From Folioceros fuciformis (Eukaryota; Anthocerotophyta; Anthocerotopsida; Anthocerotales), in assembly GCA_049999805.1 (NCBI GenBank), contig JBNGIO010006255.1:556922-620921 (forward strand): a stretch of DNA of 64,000 nucleotides, read 5' to 3'. Below, one piece after another: positions 43,454-56,586 of this stretch. The notes beneath the pieces are model-generated. The model saw only the letters and a list, made by a program, of their open reading frames with translations, searched no databases and was not told the DNA's origin. The translations under genes were made by a program, and so were the position numbers. The first letter of the stretch is position 1. The number at the start of each line of letters is the position of its first letter.

Positions 43454-46400
43454 ATGGCCACGGCCAATTCCACCACGCTGGATTTCATCAACTCCATGTT
43501 TCCGAATGGTTTGTTTCATGATCTATTTACCGGTGCAGGGGCGTTCATTTGTAGCTGTGCAAGGGCATAGTCAGGTGCTTCGGTGCTGAAATCTCTTGTT
43601 CCTGAGTTCCCTTATTTTTGGAGCAGAAGCTTCACTGGTGGCTGTTGAGCCGTTGATTTTGAAACTTCGCAACAAGATACGCCATGTAGATGCCGAAATA
43701 TTGTTGGCAGTGAGACAGCAGGTACCCCTGTTATCGAAGAGCACTTGTCCCTAATCTCATACAGCATGGTTCATGATGTTATTGCGCGTGGCTGGTTTCC
43801 TGTGATGGCAATGACTGTATGTAATAGAACTCTAATCCTTGAGTCCCATATGTATAGAGCACGTCCGGGACAAAGGCTAAGGAAGATCTTGCTTGTGCAA
43901 CTGGAGCAATTCAGGTGCCTGAAATTCTACAATGGACTAGCCTCCCTGTGAACTGCATGTGGGATAAATCGTGAGGTATTGACTGCTGTTCTGCTTAGGA
44001 ACTGGCCCAAAAGATCAAGGAAATAAAAACGAAAGCAGAACAAAGCGAGGTTATGGTGCAAGAAATATGCAGGGACATCAAGAAGCTGGACTATGCAAAA
44101 AAGCATATTACCACCACAATTACTGCGTTACATCGACTAGCAATGCTGGGTATATTTTGGTCAAGTGTTGACAGCTATTGACAGATTTCTGTTTGTTATC
44201 ATTCGCAGACATACGTAGGTGAATCCAGTGTTTTGGAGTCTCACCCGTTTTCTGGGAACTGTTTATGTCCAGTGTCTGCCGTAGATCAGCTGCAAGCTAT
44301 GGCCGCTAAGCGCCAGTACAGGGAGGCGGCTGGACAGCTTGAGGTTTGTGATTCTTTCCTTGTCAGTATCCATGGGCTCAAAATGCACGACATGAGACGT
44401 TTACTCCTCCTCAAGCGGTTATATTGGTCCCGGTGTACTAAACTAGGTCTTTCTTTTGTTTTTTTGCACGGATTCAGGCTGTGAATCAGCTTTCTAGCCA
44501 TTTTGAGGCATATAACGATATTCCCAAAATCAATGAGCTCCGAGACAAGTTCAAGACAACAAAAGCAACATTAAAGGCGTGTGTGTTTTCTGACTTCTCT
44601 AGGTAGAGAACCTTTCGTTTCACTTGTACAGCTCATAATTCCGAGCAACTGTCAAACATTGTCAATGACCCTTGTATGATGTGAAGCTCACATGCTGCAG
44701 CTCTATAATCTGCTTCGCCTGTTTGCACGTTGTCTTGCAGCTTAGGTACAGCTGCACTGAAGGATGATGATGGGCACTTGATGCAGCAGCTATCAGATGC
44801 TTGTTTGGTCATCGATGCACTAGATCCTTCTGCTCGTGAGGAGCTCATACGGAATGTGTGTAGCAAGGAGTTGACTGCATACCAGCAAATTTTTCAAGGC
44901 ACAGGTAACTTGCGTGTTTAGGGTGCAATTTTGTGTCTCGAGTACTCTGCATACTGTGTCTTTCAAGCATTTGTTGACTGTGTTCTAAGTTGACCTTTTT
45001 TCACGAGCAGAAGTGGCAAAACTTGACAAAGTGGAGCGTCGTTATGCTTGGATTAAGCGTCAGTTGCGTGCTAATGAAGAAGTCTGGCAGATATTCCCAT
45101 CAGCTTGGCGTGTCCCTTACCTGCTCTGCATGCAGTTTTGCAAAGTTACGAGGTACACACGTCTTGCAAGTTCATCAGATGAGCTTGACAGTTTTGAGCA
45201 GGTCCATGCTGTCTCATTTTGGTTAAGGTTCCAAGACACACACGCAAAGAAGCTATCTGATTTGTATGAGAAAGCAGTATTGGCCTTGACCATGACCGAG
45301 TGATTGGACACGTGCTGCACAGAGCTTTAAAGGGAGAATGTTTTGTGACAGGGCAAACCTTATGGAGATTCTTGACGGTGTTGATGGAGCCAAGGAGAAA
45401 CCAGATGTGGCAACTTTGCTGCAGGTACTCTCTGTCTGTGTATTGACCATCAGACGTCTGGCTGACCATGTACTTCATATTAATTCCGGGGAGGCTTGTA
45501 TTCGGTTGACCTGAGTATCTTAGGTGCTCTCTAGGGCTTGCAAAGAACACTTGAGTTTGAGCAAGAGCTAGTAGAACGATTTGGTGGGAGCGATTCAGGT
45601 GTCAGCCGTGATGAAAGAGATAACAGGGGCCATGCCGACAGAGAAGCGCTGGGTTTAGTCGAAGCCACTGACTCTGCAGTCAAGGATGAACAAGAGGTAA
45701 CGTCTGCTAAACATACGTTTGCCTATCTGGGTGTGCAGTGTGTATGGCCCTGTTGAACACCTTCACTGTGCAAGTAGACATTGTTGGACCACTTTCCAGT
45801 GTGTGTTTTTCAGAGTCTAAGATCTGGATTCTGCCATATTATGTCAGGGCAAAGTATCCCTCGAGTTTGAGGAGTCCAAGCGAAGCACAGGTTTAGCCAC
45901 AGCTGTAAGTGTCTACCTCTTGAATTTGTCTCCGCTGTGCATCGGTGTCCCTCTCGCAGTAATTGTGATCATAATATCAGTCTGTGTACCTTCAGGCTGC
46001 TATGAAATTCAGTTTTCGTGGTACGATATCGTCATGCTTTGAGCCACATCTTGGCTCTTATGTCGACCTGGAGGAGAAGACGCTGATGGAAAGTTTGGAG
46101 AAACTCATTCAGGTTCCGTCTCTCTTTAAGTGTCCTTTCTGTGTGCGTGTCGTGAATATTCGACCTTGCTGTAAGTGTAGGATAGCTTCACAAAGAGTTA
46201 TGGAATTTGAAAAGACGTCCTGTTGCTGCAGGAAGAGACTTGGGAAGCAGAGGAAGGCAGCAATACAAGCATCCTCTCCAGCAGTTCACAGGTGGCTATT
46301 TCCTTCCAATACAGACTATGCCGCCCTTGGTCAAGCAGAAAATCATCATGACCACATGTCATCGATCGGACTGGTGATCTGACATGTCTCTATCAACAGA

Positions 46401-48507
46401 TTTTCCTTATCATAAAACGAAGTTTGAAAAGATGCAGCAATCTGACTCGGAATCAAACGCTTTTTAACCTCTACAAGGTAAGTGAAAAACCTGCAGCATA
46501 TTGCCGTGTTGAGCTGGTCTCGACGTCGTCAACGTAGATAACCTTCAGCACTGCTTTCATTTGCCATTGACTTGCAGGTGTTTCAGCGCGTTCTGAGGGC
46601 CTATGCCGCGAAGCTCTTGGTAAGGTTTCCGAAGGGCGGCACTGGCATAGTAGCCACTGCAACTGGTACCGATGGGCAGATTAAGGTTACCCGGCCTCTG
46701 ACATCAATGCCATGCATCACTTCGTTTTGCGAATGGCATGCAGCTAACCATAAGACAGCATTCACATGGTTATCAATTAACCTTCAAGTAATTTTACGTT
46801 GTCTGGTATCTGCAGATGACCGAGAAGGATGAGAGAGTGATGTGCTACATTGTGAATACGGCTGAGTACTGCCATGAGACGGTACAATAACCCAGCAGAA
46901 ACGATTTCCGGCAAGCCATTTACTTCTTGCGTCGTGTTGCAGCAATCTTTTGTTATCATATTAGAGGATTATCTTTCCGATTGCTCGTTACAGGCTGGTC
47001 AGCTGGCGGAAAACATCTCAAAAGTGATTGACGTCCAATTCTCTGAAAGTATTGACATGTCAGAGGAACAGGTATAGTAAATCATTTGATTCGTTACTCG
47101 TGAACACTAGCAAGATACTTAGAAGTGGTACTCATGGAACGGAGCTGCCCCTGTTCTGCAGGATGAGTTCTCAGGTGTGATAACAAAGGCTCTGTCAACA
47201 TTGGTGCTAGGTCTAGAAACAAAGCTCGAAGCTGAACTTGCAGCTATGGCACGAGTGCCTTGGGGAACACTAGAAGCAGTTGGAGATCAATCAGAGTAAG
47301 CCTGTACACCTCTTACGGCTCTGCAGTTACGCTGTGGTTCAAAACGAAGGTGATTCAGGAGTTTCCTGTGAAACAGATATGTTAATGGCATCAGTTCCAT
47401 CCTCTCAAGCAGTGTTCCCGTGATTGCTGGCCTGCTGTCAACTGTTTACTACTCTTTCTTCATGGACAAGGTATGTGCAAGAACATGGCAGGCCTGTGTA
47501 CTGGTTGTTGCATGTCTGTATGTTCTGACACCTGCCTTTGAGTGCTGTGAACAGCTTGCAGCATCTTTTGCTCCAAGGTTTCACCTAAACATATATAAGT
47601 GTAAGCGCATCTCTGAAACAGGAGCGCAGCAGGTAAGCGCTCGTGTTCGCCTTGTAGTTGAAGCAACGGTGGTTGTTGATATATCAGTTCTAACCTACTC
47701 ACACCTATGGACGCCAAGCAGATGTTGCTTGACACTCAGGCTGTAAAGACTCTGTTACTAGAAGTCCCAACACTTGGTGGCCAGGTACGGCGTTCTTCGT
47801 TTAACTAGTACACGTTTCGTTTGCAGTTTTTTTTATTAATAGTTTGAGCTGCACGCAGAGCTCAGCGTCACCGACCTATAATAAATTTGTCACTCGTGAA
47901 ATCTCGAAAGCTGAAGCTTTACTGAAGGTGAATTTGCAAGCTCTGTGTGGAGTTGCGCTGAATTTCGTGCTTGAGGTTGTGACGATAACCCGTATGTTTG
48001 GCTCCTTGACAGGTAATTCTGTCGCCTGTTGAAGCCATCGCAGACACTTATCGGGCATTGCTACCTGAGGGGACATCTGCTGACTTTCAGAGGATACTTG
48101 ATCTGAAGGTTGGTCAGAAACACGTTGTAGCTTCCTGCAGGCAAGGCGCGCTGACTCCCTTTACTCATAAGTCAGTGCGTGCTTGCGTGCAGGGTTTGAA
48201 GAGGACGGAGCAACAGCCACTGTTAGATCAATTTAACAAGCGGGGACCTGGAGGGCTGATTACCGCGAGTCCTACTACCCCAACTGCAGCGCAGTTTGCC
48301 AGTGCAGTTTCATCCTTTCTTCCCAGCCCAGGAACACCCAATCCAGGGAGAGAGGCAATGATGTCCCGGGCAGCGGTATTTGCCAGTGCAGGAAGAGGCG
48401 CTTTCTCGCAGTCTGCAGCCACCATGAAGAGGATTTTTTCATTAGCCGAATCTGCTAAAGACAAGAAGGAGGTACCATCATTCCGGAAGCTGTTTAACGC
48501 CCAATAA
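43454..48507 (+). CDS. VPS53: VPS53, subunit of the GARP/EARP tethering complex, 24 exons
   Basis: VPS53 tethers endosome-derived vesicles at the trans-Golgi network together with VPS51, VPS52 and VPS54; the Arabidopsis member is known as HIT1. Twenty-four exons with gt/ag borders join in frame: 43454-43508, 43627-43721, 43858-43914, 43999-44149, 44273-44343, 44478-44602, 44741-44904, 45011-45152, 45352-45424, 45535-45696, 45848-45904, 45996-46112, 46232-46291, 46400-46477, 46578-46685, 46816-46881, 46994-47071, 47162-47295, 47377-47470, 47555-47632, 47722-47784, 47859-47927, 48013-48108 and 48193-48507. The product is 835 residues, the usual plant length. Family blocks appear in order: [10 protein letters not shown] at the N-terminus, [17 protein letters not shown] (coiled coil), [87 protein letters not shown], and [14 protein letters not shown]. 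The last ~85 residues are a Ser/Ala/Pro-rich tail. No break is seen. The gene ends 240 bp from the end of the convergent HEMF gene. Confidence 0.96.
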
Positions 48508-48746
48508 ATCTCACGTTTTGCCAACTGAGCCATAGAGTGTCAAGATGGTAAAACGAGATTGACGTCTTGGTAACTTATTCGGATGTCAGGATGTTTTTGG
48601 CATTGGCACCTGATTCCTACACTTAGCGTTGCCCATCTCATTGCGGTAGTGCACAAGAATCTGACGTTAGCTCACTCATACACGGCAGGGCAACACAATT
48701 GAGGGCCTCGCTTGATCCCTTTCACTAACTGCAATAGATAAACTTC
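48508..48746. other. Shared 3' spacer between VPS53 and HEMF
   Basis: Two convergent genes end 239 bp apart, so their 3' untranslated regions and polyadenylation sites must be close or overlapping. No terminator-like structure was identified. Confidence 0.6.
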
Positions 48747-49961
48747 TCACACCCATTCCTTGGGATTCCGGCAAGCGTCAAGAAGCTTCCACTCATCAGT
48801 CCCCTCTGCTGGATGATGATCATACTCCCATCTAGCGGTCAAAGGGAGGGACATCAAAATGCTTTCTATCCTTCCTCCGGTCTTCAGCCCGAAGGTGGTG
48901 CCTCGGTCATACACCAAGTTAAATTCGACATAACGCCCTCTACGCAGTTGCTGCCAGTCTTTATGGTGAGATTCAAAGGACGTGTCCTTGCGCTTTTCGA
49001 TAATTGGCAGGTAAGCCGGGACGACAGAAGAAACACACTCGGTAGAGAAGGCCAGTAGTTTGTCGGGATCCCTGTCGTTGAGATCGTCGAAAAAGATACC
49101 TCCCAGGCCACGCCGCTCCCCACGATGCTTGATGAAAAAGTAGTCGTCGCACCAGGCCTTGTACTTAGGATAGAAAGCAGGGTCGAACTTGTCGCAGGCC
49201 GCCTTCTGCGTGCGGTGGAAATGTCTCACATCTTCATCAAAGATATAGGAAGGTGTAAGATCCGTGCCCCCTCCAAACCACCACCCCCTGGGAGCCCCCT
49301 GCACTCCCTCAGGTGCATCCGTCTCGAAGTAGCGGTAGTTGAAGTGCACGGTGGGAGCGAAGGGGTTCTTTGGATGCATAACCGAGCTCAATCCCGCGGC
49401 GAAGAAGGGGATCCGGCCAGCCTTGTTCACCGGCACACTATCCCCCTGCGTGGCAGCGCGGTAGGCTTCTGGCGGCATGGTGCCGTACACCACGCTCACA
49501 TTCACGCCAGCCTTCTCCCACACATTGCCATCCTGCAGCACGCGGCTGATGCCGCCACCCCCTCCAGGCCTGGTCCAAACATCCTCCCGAAACGTCCCGC
49601 CGTCAGTGGCCTCCACTGCAGCGCATATCTCGTCCTGAGCCAGCCGAATCATCTGCTCGAATTTCTCCCGCATCCCCGGCGAGCCTGCTCCGTCCCCCTT
49701 CTCCCCGTCCCGCAGCAGCGTTGCGGGCCTGTCCGATGTCATCTCCTCCTGTTCGATGCTTGACACAGCCGCCGAGCACAGAGGCCGCCATGGCGCCCGG
49801 GCTGTTCCGCAAGGTTTGATCCACCGCAAGGAGCTGTACCTCTCCCTACTGCCCGCAACAGCCACACACTGTCTCGATGCGCGCTTCAGCTCGCAGGCCG
49901 GCTTGCAAACGGCCTGGGAGCAAGACCCCGCTGCAGCCGCAGGGCGCACAGCCACGGCCAT
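48747..49961 (-). CDS. HEMF: Oxygen-dependent coproporphyrinogen III oxidase, plastid-targeted, intronless
   Basis: Converts coproporphyrinogen III to protoporphyrinogen IX by oxidative decarboxylation in the chlorophyll and heme pathway. The 404-residue frame starts at an ATG at 49961 and has no intron. Residues 1 to about 70 are rich in Ala, Ser and Arg and poor in acidic residues, as expected of a chloroplast transit peptide. The mature enzyme begins near [16 protein letters not shown]. Family blocks are all present: TWEDGGTF-like [78 protein letters not shown], and [17 protein letters not shown]. The length matches plant HEMF proteins. The enzyme therefore looks intact. Lack of introns contrasts with the 24-exon neighbour and raises the possibility of a retrocopy; no poly(A) tract was found to support that. 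Confidence 0.96.
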   Translation of the reverse strand: MAVAVRPAAAAGSCSQAVCKPACELKRASRQCVAVAGSRERYSSLRWIKPCGTARAPWRPLCSAAVSSIEQEEMTSDRPATLLRDGEKGDGAGSPGMREKFEQMIRLAQDEICAAVEATDGGTFREDVWTRPGGGGGISRVLQDGNVWEKAGVNVSVVYGTMPPEAYRAATQGDSVPVNKAGRIPFFAAGLSSVMHPKNPFAPTVHFNYRYFETDAPEGVQGAPRGWWFGGGTDLTPSYIFDEDVRHFHRTQKAACDKFDPAFYPKYKAWCDDYFFIKHRGERRGLGGIFFDDLNDRDPDKLLAFSTECVSSVVPAYLPIIEKRKDTSFESHHKDWQQLRRGRYVEFNLVYDRGTTFGLKTGGRIESILMSLPLTARWEYDHHPAEGTDEWKLLDACRNPKEWV

Positions 49962-51194
49962 CTCTCCTTCCGAGAGCCTGGACTGGATATTGGGATCCCT
50001 GATTCGAACCCGCCCTGGTACCTCTAGAGGGCAATCGCTATCCTCTGTATCTCTGTAATCTTGTGATCTTCCTTCTGTCCCGCCATTGGTGGCAGACTTC
50101 TATGGCGTAACGAATGCTCGCGTGAGGGAGAGGTGGTACAAAATTATTTTCCCTTCTCTTTCTATGTTGTATTGTACTTATCTGATAGGAGCTCTGTCTC
50201 GTGGTTTCCCATCGATACCCGATGGCCATTAGTGCACGAACTGTTGGTGTAGAGAGATTTTTGATCAGGGCTTGTGTTCAGTACACCATAGACTTGAAGC
50301 AGTGTAGCCTTAATCCTAGAAGACTATTTGGTACACCATAGACTTCAACCAGTAGTGTAGCTTAACCCTAGAAGACCTAAGCCAATTTCTGGGCATTTTG
50401 AACATTAAGATATTTTAATAATGTTTTCAGCACAACTATGTTAATCAATTGAGTTAACCTATTATTATAGGTTTTCAATCAGGTTAACAAAGAGAATTTG
50501 AGTGTATACCAATTTGCAATTCCTTAAACCTATTCTTTGGCAAATGATGTGACCAAATAAACACCCCATCATTTACATCACCCCGAAAAAAAAAGGGACA
50601 ACTCCAACGGATGTATATATAGGAATTAAAAGCAGAACGATACAAATATGGCAGAATAAAACATATATTACAAATTATCTTTATTCTAACTTCTGGCAGT
50701 ACATCGACCACTTCTTACAGATCTTAGTGATAGGATACTCTGATGATTGATAGGATACTTTGCTCAAAGAAAGTGTGACTGCCAAAGGGATAATCAAGCA
50801 CCCAAAAGCATCAAAAACCGAGTCAGGCTCAGTTGCTCAGTTGCTCAGGCCTTCTGGCATGAAACGATCCTCGGATCGCCCAGAGGCAAATGGAGGCATC
50901 TATGACACATTTTAACAAATGTTTACAATCTTGTCCAGGATTATCGTGAATGAGAAAAAAATGGGAGGCTAATTCCGAGGACCACCTCCAGGTGTAGGTG
51001 AAGCAGGCATCATCGGGCTCGTCTTCGACACGATCACCCTCCACCCCGAAATGTTCAGAATTCTCAGACCACTTGCAGGCCCTCCACCGCCGGTATGAGC
51101 ACGCCAAATTGCAGGGATCTCGCTGACCTGACATTTCCCGCCTCGCAGTGGCCCCCGAAAAGGCAAATAATGGCAAGAATCACACTACCATCCG
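49962..51194. other. Region between HEMF and the SUMO protease gene
   Basis: Contains the 5' flank of HEMF and the 3' flank of the protease gene. A near-perfect duplicate of about 35 bp (gtacaccatagactt, tagcct/ct taa(t)cctagaagac) occurs at 50281-50325 and 50331-50375. An AT-rich patch covers 50390-50700. No gene is seen. Confidence 0.5.
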
Positions 51195-54100
51195 TCAACC
51201 CTCTACAACCTCTGGTCGTGACAGCCCTAGACAGTTGTCACTCGCCTTCTGCTCCGGCGATACATCCAGGTCCACGAGCAACTGCAGGTCATCCTGCACT
51301 GACTTTGAAGAAACTCCATGAGAAGAAGCCTCTTATCGTGCTGGAATAGCAGTAGCATTAACTTCGGAGACATGATTCAAACCTGAGTAGCCTCTGTGCG
51401 CTGGATGTCTAGATCCAGCAAGACTGTCACAGTCTGGTCCTCTTCACTCTTTGATGGTGCACTTCCCTTGTCCAACTGCTGTGCCGTGTTTTCTTGAGCT
51501 CTTTCCTGAGCTTCGAACAGGCTTTGCAGAATTGTTTGAATCGTACTTCTTAGACTGGAGGCGTCTTGAGGATCAAACCACCTCCGACCAAACTATTAAA
51601 CACCCAGGCACGTGTCAAACGCACATCACACCTATTTGCTTGACATTGAACGGAAACCTCATATACTGCGAAATCTAGCAGTTTCAAATTTCCAACCAAA
51701 CGGCTTAACCAACCACAGGTCTTTGTATATTGCGTTTACCAATTTGTCCTTCAACTCTTCGAGCTCACTCCACCTAATATCTGGCGGAGAATCCTCTATA
51801 AATCGTTGAATGTAATGGAGCAAAAATAATCCACAATCGGACTCATTCTCTTGCTGTGGCACCTGGTAGATTCATTCCTTGTTACGGTCTGCAGTGATCC
51901 CATAGAGCTCCAAAAACAAAGAGAAGAACTCACAACACAAGAGATTCGAAAACCGTCCTTTAACTCAGTAAATGTCGGTTAAGATCTACTGGACAGTCTA
52001 AGCATGCAAAGCAAATCTGCCTGCGAAACAGGGCCTGTGGCTGTCGACAGATGGAACTCATGAAAGAATGACTCACTGGGACTCTCTTTGCTTGAAAGGT
52101 CTCTGCAGATATTTTGAGCTTCTTGATTTGCGAGACATCACACTCAACTGCATGTTCGTCATCTCTGTGCTTCCATTCTGCAATCAAGTACCTGTAATGC
52201 AGCCCCTCAGTAGCTACATAACCTACTAGACTATTCGTCAAGTATACTGCAGAAATTAAAATGCAGATTGCAAGCCAACCACCCCATTAAAAGTTTATTC
52301 TAGACTTACGTTCGCAAAGCCCGAAAGATATATTGGCTATTGTGTCCAGGTTGCATTGAATCGAGGTGAATGATGCATGGATCATATTCCAGGCCATCCC
52401 ACTTTCTCCGAGGTAGACAAATGATTGCAAGACTCCAGTGCAGCCTGCATATTCCATGAGTGGTTAGTCGAGGTTGTTACAACAACGGCACTGTTACATC
52501 AATAAGGCCAAAGAAAACATATACTTGTCATGTACTGGTACGAAGAGATAAGCCTTGTCAAAAATGTTTGTTCCTTTCGTCCACTTTCGCAGCTTCAGAA
52601 TCTCCTTCTCCTTGTTGTCCTTGCTCTCCTTGTTCTCCCCTCTTTTAGGTTTCTGATAACATCCACGGGTAAGAGAGAGCATCTGCAAGTGGTAACAGAC
52701 ACAACCTAACTACAGACACCACCAGCAAGGTAGACTCACCTGACCAATTACAATGTCGCTCAATTTCTTGTAAAAGAAGGTGTTGAAGAAGTGAAACTCG
52801 TCTCTCTCCTTGCTCCCTTTCCACTCCTTCTGCATGTATCTATCCAGCACATGACATGCCCTCACACTCACAACCCAATCGGACCCCTACCAAAAAAGTT
52901 TTATACAAGCAAATAGGTTGCCATGATACAACCTTGAAAACGGTAGAAATCAGTCTAAACTTTTCTGTTGTGATTCTGACAATGGGAAGAAGGTACCCAA
53001 AACAATGAAAGCGAAAGACACACAAGATGATACCAAATGAAGTTCCCATCCATACTTGATGTAGAAGTCGATGATTGTGTCATTCAAGAACTCCAAAGGT
53101 GCCAAACGCTGCAGATCTGAAAAAGGCACCTCAATTGCATCTGGATCATCCCTGGTCAAAATGAAAAGCTTTTGTCACACAAGCTTCTTCCAAAAAGGCA
53201 TTGCCTTGCTACTAATACTACTCTCCCAAAATTCAGCGTGTACGAGATTTTGCGGATTCCAACGACAAAATATCGAGAAGTTAAAGCCCCACCTGGATGG
53301 ATATGCAATCGTCTGGCCATCCAACCTGCAAACAGGTTCACAGGAGTCATGAACAATACAATGAAGGGAAAACAACAGCATTCTTGTGTTCATTTTGCAG
53401 ACAATGCAGATCCACCTGCTTGAGGGAAAGGGCCGTAAACCTGCACGTCTACCAGGTCTACGGCCATTGGTAACATAATTGGGGCCAACAGGCACCCTTC
53501 CTGGATCCTCGTCATCCGAGGAGACCAACTCCATGGCATTGTCCTGTAAAGGAGTCAAGAACAACACATGAACCATGGAACACGCTCAAGCAGTAGTAGA
53601 GACGGAATTGAACTGTGAAGCAGTAGAGACAGGGTTGAACTGTGGAGAAACTGAGTGTGCATTGCCTAGCTTGAGTACCCTCGACAGATTAATGCAGCAA
53701 TGCACCAGCCAGACTTGTAATGGGAGAGAAACAAACTTGCCATGGACAGCCCAATGGAACTAGGTTCTGAAGTCTTCCTATCGCTCTCAGATGTTTCTCC
53801 ACCTTCTAAGGTTCCATTCTGCGATGGTAGCAAAGAAAGCAACTTAATGATATGCACAAGCAGTTCACGAGAGCACCCCACGGACAAAACAGAATTTGCT
53901 GTCAGGTACTCAGACTCTACAAACACACTCACCTCTTTCAGACCAGCTGATCGCAGCCTCCGAGCTGACCTGCATCCACGCACACCAAAGGAATATTGCA
54001 CACAATAAGTAAGCAGCATGACCTGCAGCAAGAAAGTGATACAGATTACAGAACCCAGCATAGGTATACTTAACTGATGTCCGATAACAACAGACCCAGC

Positions 54101-54786
54101 CAATAACCGGGTGCAGTGAGGAGCCGTCGCAGACCGTGACAAGCTATTGAGACAAGACCAATTAGTTCGTCTAGAAGGCGGACAAGATGGACCAGCTTGC
54201 TGCCCTGACGCCGTTCTATCACTTTGCTGTACCCTCTCAACGGCTTCCGGGAAGACAGACAACTTAGTACTGGATGAAAAACTTTCTTCGTTGATCTGTG
54301 GAGGGGAAGAAGACCTCGACGAAGACCTTGCTTCGTTGCCCCCCGCTGACTGCACATGCTTCCCATCCTGAGCCAACCAACTAGTCGGAATTGAATACCG
54401 ACCTAAATCATCCACTGCCATGCCGAAATCCGAGGACAGAAACCCACCTTCGCCCTTATCTTCTCACGCCTGTCTTTCTCTGCTTGAAGTAGTTGCAACT
54501 GTCTATGAAGCTTCACGTTGCTGTCCTTCATCTCTAAGCTGTCTTTGAGACTAGTATACCTCGCGATCTTTTCATTGATCTGAAAGTCGGTAAGAGCAGC
54601 AAGCTCATCCAATTTCTCCGACTTGGCCGAGTGCTCTATTTCCAGTTCAGCAGGAGCTGGCTGTCTGCTCAGAATGCTCTTCAAACGATTTGCATCAAAA
54701 GGGGTTGACTCTCCACCTTGGATCCCGGGAGCTGCTCCGGAGGCGTTCATTCCCCTTGAATCCCCCGCGACCAAGGCCAGCGGCAT
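51195..54786 (-). CDS. ULP1-family SUMO protease (peptidase C48), multi-exon
   Basis: Cleaves SUMO precursors or SUMO conjugates, usually in the nucleus. Well-supported exons on the minus strand: 54786-54448 (start MPLALVAG; a coiled-coil-like stretch with LQLLQAEKDRREKIRAK), 54367 onward (Ser-rich linker), 53543-53416 (DNAMELVSSDDEDPGR), 53325-53293, 53153-53056 (APLEFLNDTIIDFYIK), 52839-52740 (FHFFNTFFYKKL), 52682-52525 (KWTKGTNIFDKAYLFVPVHD), 52444-52310, 52191-52077, 51862-51710, 51592-51383 and 51293-51195 (stop). Borders are gt/ag and phases agree. The catalytic residues are all visible: His in LHWSLAII, Asp in IIHLDSM, Gln in PQQENESDCG and Cys in the same DCG. The family end WFDPQDASSLRSTIQ is present. 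The linker exons between about 54060 and 53544 are not resolved. It most resembles the plant ULP1c/d type. Two short hydrophobic-acidic motifs close the protein. Confidence 0.92.
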
Positions 54787-55179
54787 GGCCAAGGAATCCC
54801 TGATGATGGTGTAAGGTATACCACCTCAACCAGTCCCAACGATGCATACAAAACTGCTGGCAAGATGGCTACACGCTATCAGCATGCGTAATTCCTGTGC
54901 TAGTGAAACTTCAACCCTTCGTATTGTGCTATGAGTCTTCATGGTCCCCATTACTTACTGCTTTTAGCAATAGGAGAGCTGCAACACAGACGCCATGCCG
55001 CAGTCAGTCATCCTGCCTTCCCGGGAAGACTAGTGGCATCAAACTCACCTCATCTAACCCTAACTTCAGCTGGGGTCAATTTAAGGATGCCCGCGCAGCA
55101 AACAGCGAAGTTGCCATACACTCGTTATGATGGAATATTTCTTGCATAGCAGTGCAAGGGACTAGTACGAGACGTCTGA
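54787..55179. other. Upstream region of the SUMO protease gene
   Basis: Presumed promoter and 5' leader. No further gene is recognised, and composition changes sharply near 55180. Confidence 0.45.
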
Positions 55180-55203
55180 AATATGTATACAATATAAAAA
55201 TAT

Positions 55204-55330
55204 AAAAGGGTTTTTATTATATAGTAAATGATAGTATTTAAAAATGTAAAAGGGTTCTTCTGCATGCTTGAGTGATAGTATTTAAAAATGTAAAAGCGTT
55301 CTTATTATATGTTTTAGTGAGGTATAGTCT
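55204..55330. repeat. 44-bp tandem repeat, about three copies
   Basis: taaaag(g/c)gtt recurs with a 44-bp period (aaaag at 55204, 55248 and 55292), each copy carrying atagtatttaaaaatgt. No coding sense. Confidence 0.8.
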
Positions 55331-55763
55331 TGAGTTTTTTCTTCTTGTTTTTCATCTATATTATCTAACAACTACCAAGTGAGTGGTGTTAGCATGTCTT
55401 TTCCATCTTAAACTATTCACAAACCTAATACCTTATCATAGTTTAACTATGCGACAACCTTGTTACATAGAATTGCTTTGTTTCAATTATAGGAGTGCAT
55501 TCTTTGAACTCTAGGACCACATTGTTTCAAATGTAAGATTGCTTGTTTCAAATATACGACTCCATTGTCTCAAATATAGAACGACATTATTTCAATTGTG
55601 CAAGAAATTCCTTCTTAACCCTTAATTAAAATGTAGGATTACATAATTCCAATTGTACAGACAATCCCCTCTTAGCCCTTGATTTCATTGTACGACTAAG
55701 TTCTTTCAATTCTATAGAAATTCCTTTTTAGCCCTTATTCAACTATAGGATTGGGTTGTTTCA

Positions 55764-55805
55764 ATTGCATTCACAATGTCATCTTGATGACATTGTGAAT
55801 GCAAT
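55764..55805. repeat. Perfect palindrome, 20-bp arms, 2-base loop
   Basis: attgcattcacaatgtcatc at 55764-55783 is followed by tt and then its exact reverse complement at 55786-55805. Such a structure could fold as a hairpin or cruciform. It may be a relic of an inverted-repeat element; no coding sequence lies inside. Confidence 0.95.
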
Positions 55806-55952
55806 GTTTCAAGGTTGTTGCATTCTCAATGTTTCATGTTTCAAGGTCATTGAATAAAGGGAAACAATGTCATTTTCAATGCTCTAGCCCCATGGGTAAT
55901 GAATGCCCTTGAGTGACTTGTCAGCTCTGTAGGCGAGAGTTGTGCATATGGT

Positions 55953-56014
55953 TAAGTTGCTAACTCCTATGTCACTGTGAGGATAAGTTGCTAACTCCTA
56001 TGTCACTGTGAGGA
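55953..56014. repeat. 31-bp exact tandem duplication
   Basis: taagttgctaactcctatgt and the following 11 bases occur at 55953-55983 and again at 55984-56014 without change, indicating a recent event. Confidence 0.95.
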
Positions 56015-56586
56015 TAGAGGACGAAGTTGCTTGTGATTTCATTCTCTTAGCTACTACTGGAATCCTCACCCAACATCTCTTCAATGTTCTTTTCATTCCT
56101 GATGCGAATAAGGCTTCCGCCATAACATCTCAATGTTGCTACCCCTATCTATCCATAGCATGTTAAATTGCACTCTGCCTTTGACTCTACCTATTGTATT
56201 TGATGATTCCTTGTTGGTTCTTATGGGGTGCTGAGGATGTATGTCACTAATCTCGAACAAAGCTTCTATAGGTACCCTTAAAGCCATAGTCGGCTATCTG
56301 TTAGATGATTAGTGCTGACGAACGATTAGTGCTAGCAGAGCATGCAACCTCATCATGCAACTCCTAATAAGCCTCCTAAAACCAAGAATTATCCATACCT
56401 TCATTATGAGCAATACAAACTTTGTAGGCTATTAATAAGCATGTAAAGATGATGGTATGTATGTTCTTCATGTCTCTGATCACACCGCTTCAAGTCCGTG
56501 AAGAGAACACGCCATCTTGACTTCAAAATCCTAAATGCTCTAAGGCCATTTGAATGTTGAATCAATGAAGTTCTAATACGCCTGAA

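Noticed and set aside
43454-48507. COG4 (oligomeric Golgi complex) as identity of the 24-exon gene
   Set aside because: First considered because of the tethering-complex style, but the assembled exons follow VPS53 block by block.
49985-50025. tRNA-like T-loop (gattcgaaccc) on the minus strand
   Set aside because: The arms around the loop do not pair and no acceptor or anticodon stem can be drawn; it lies in the HEMF leader.
54415-54447. A 29-base intron joining the first two protease exons
   Set aside because: It would keep the frame but is too short for plant splicing; an 80-bp intron (54368-54447) with good borders gives the same frame.
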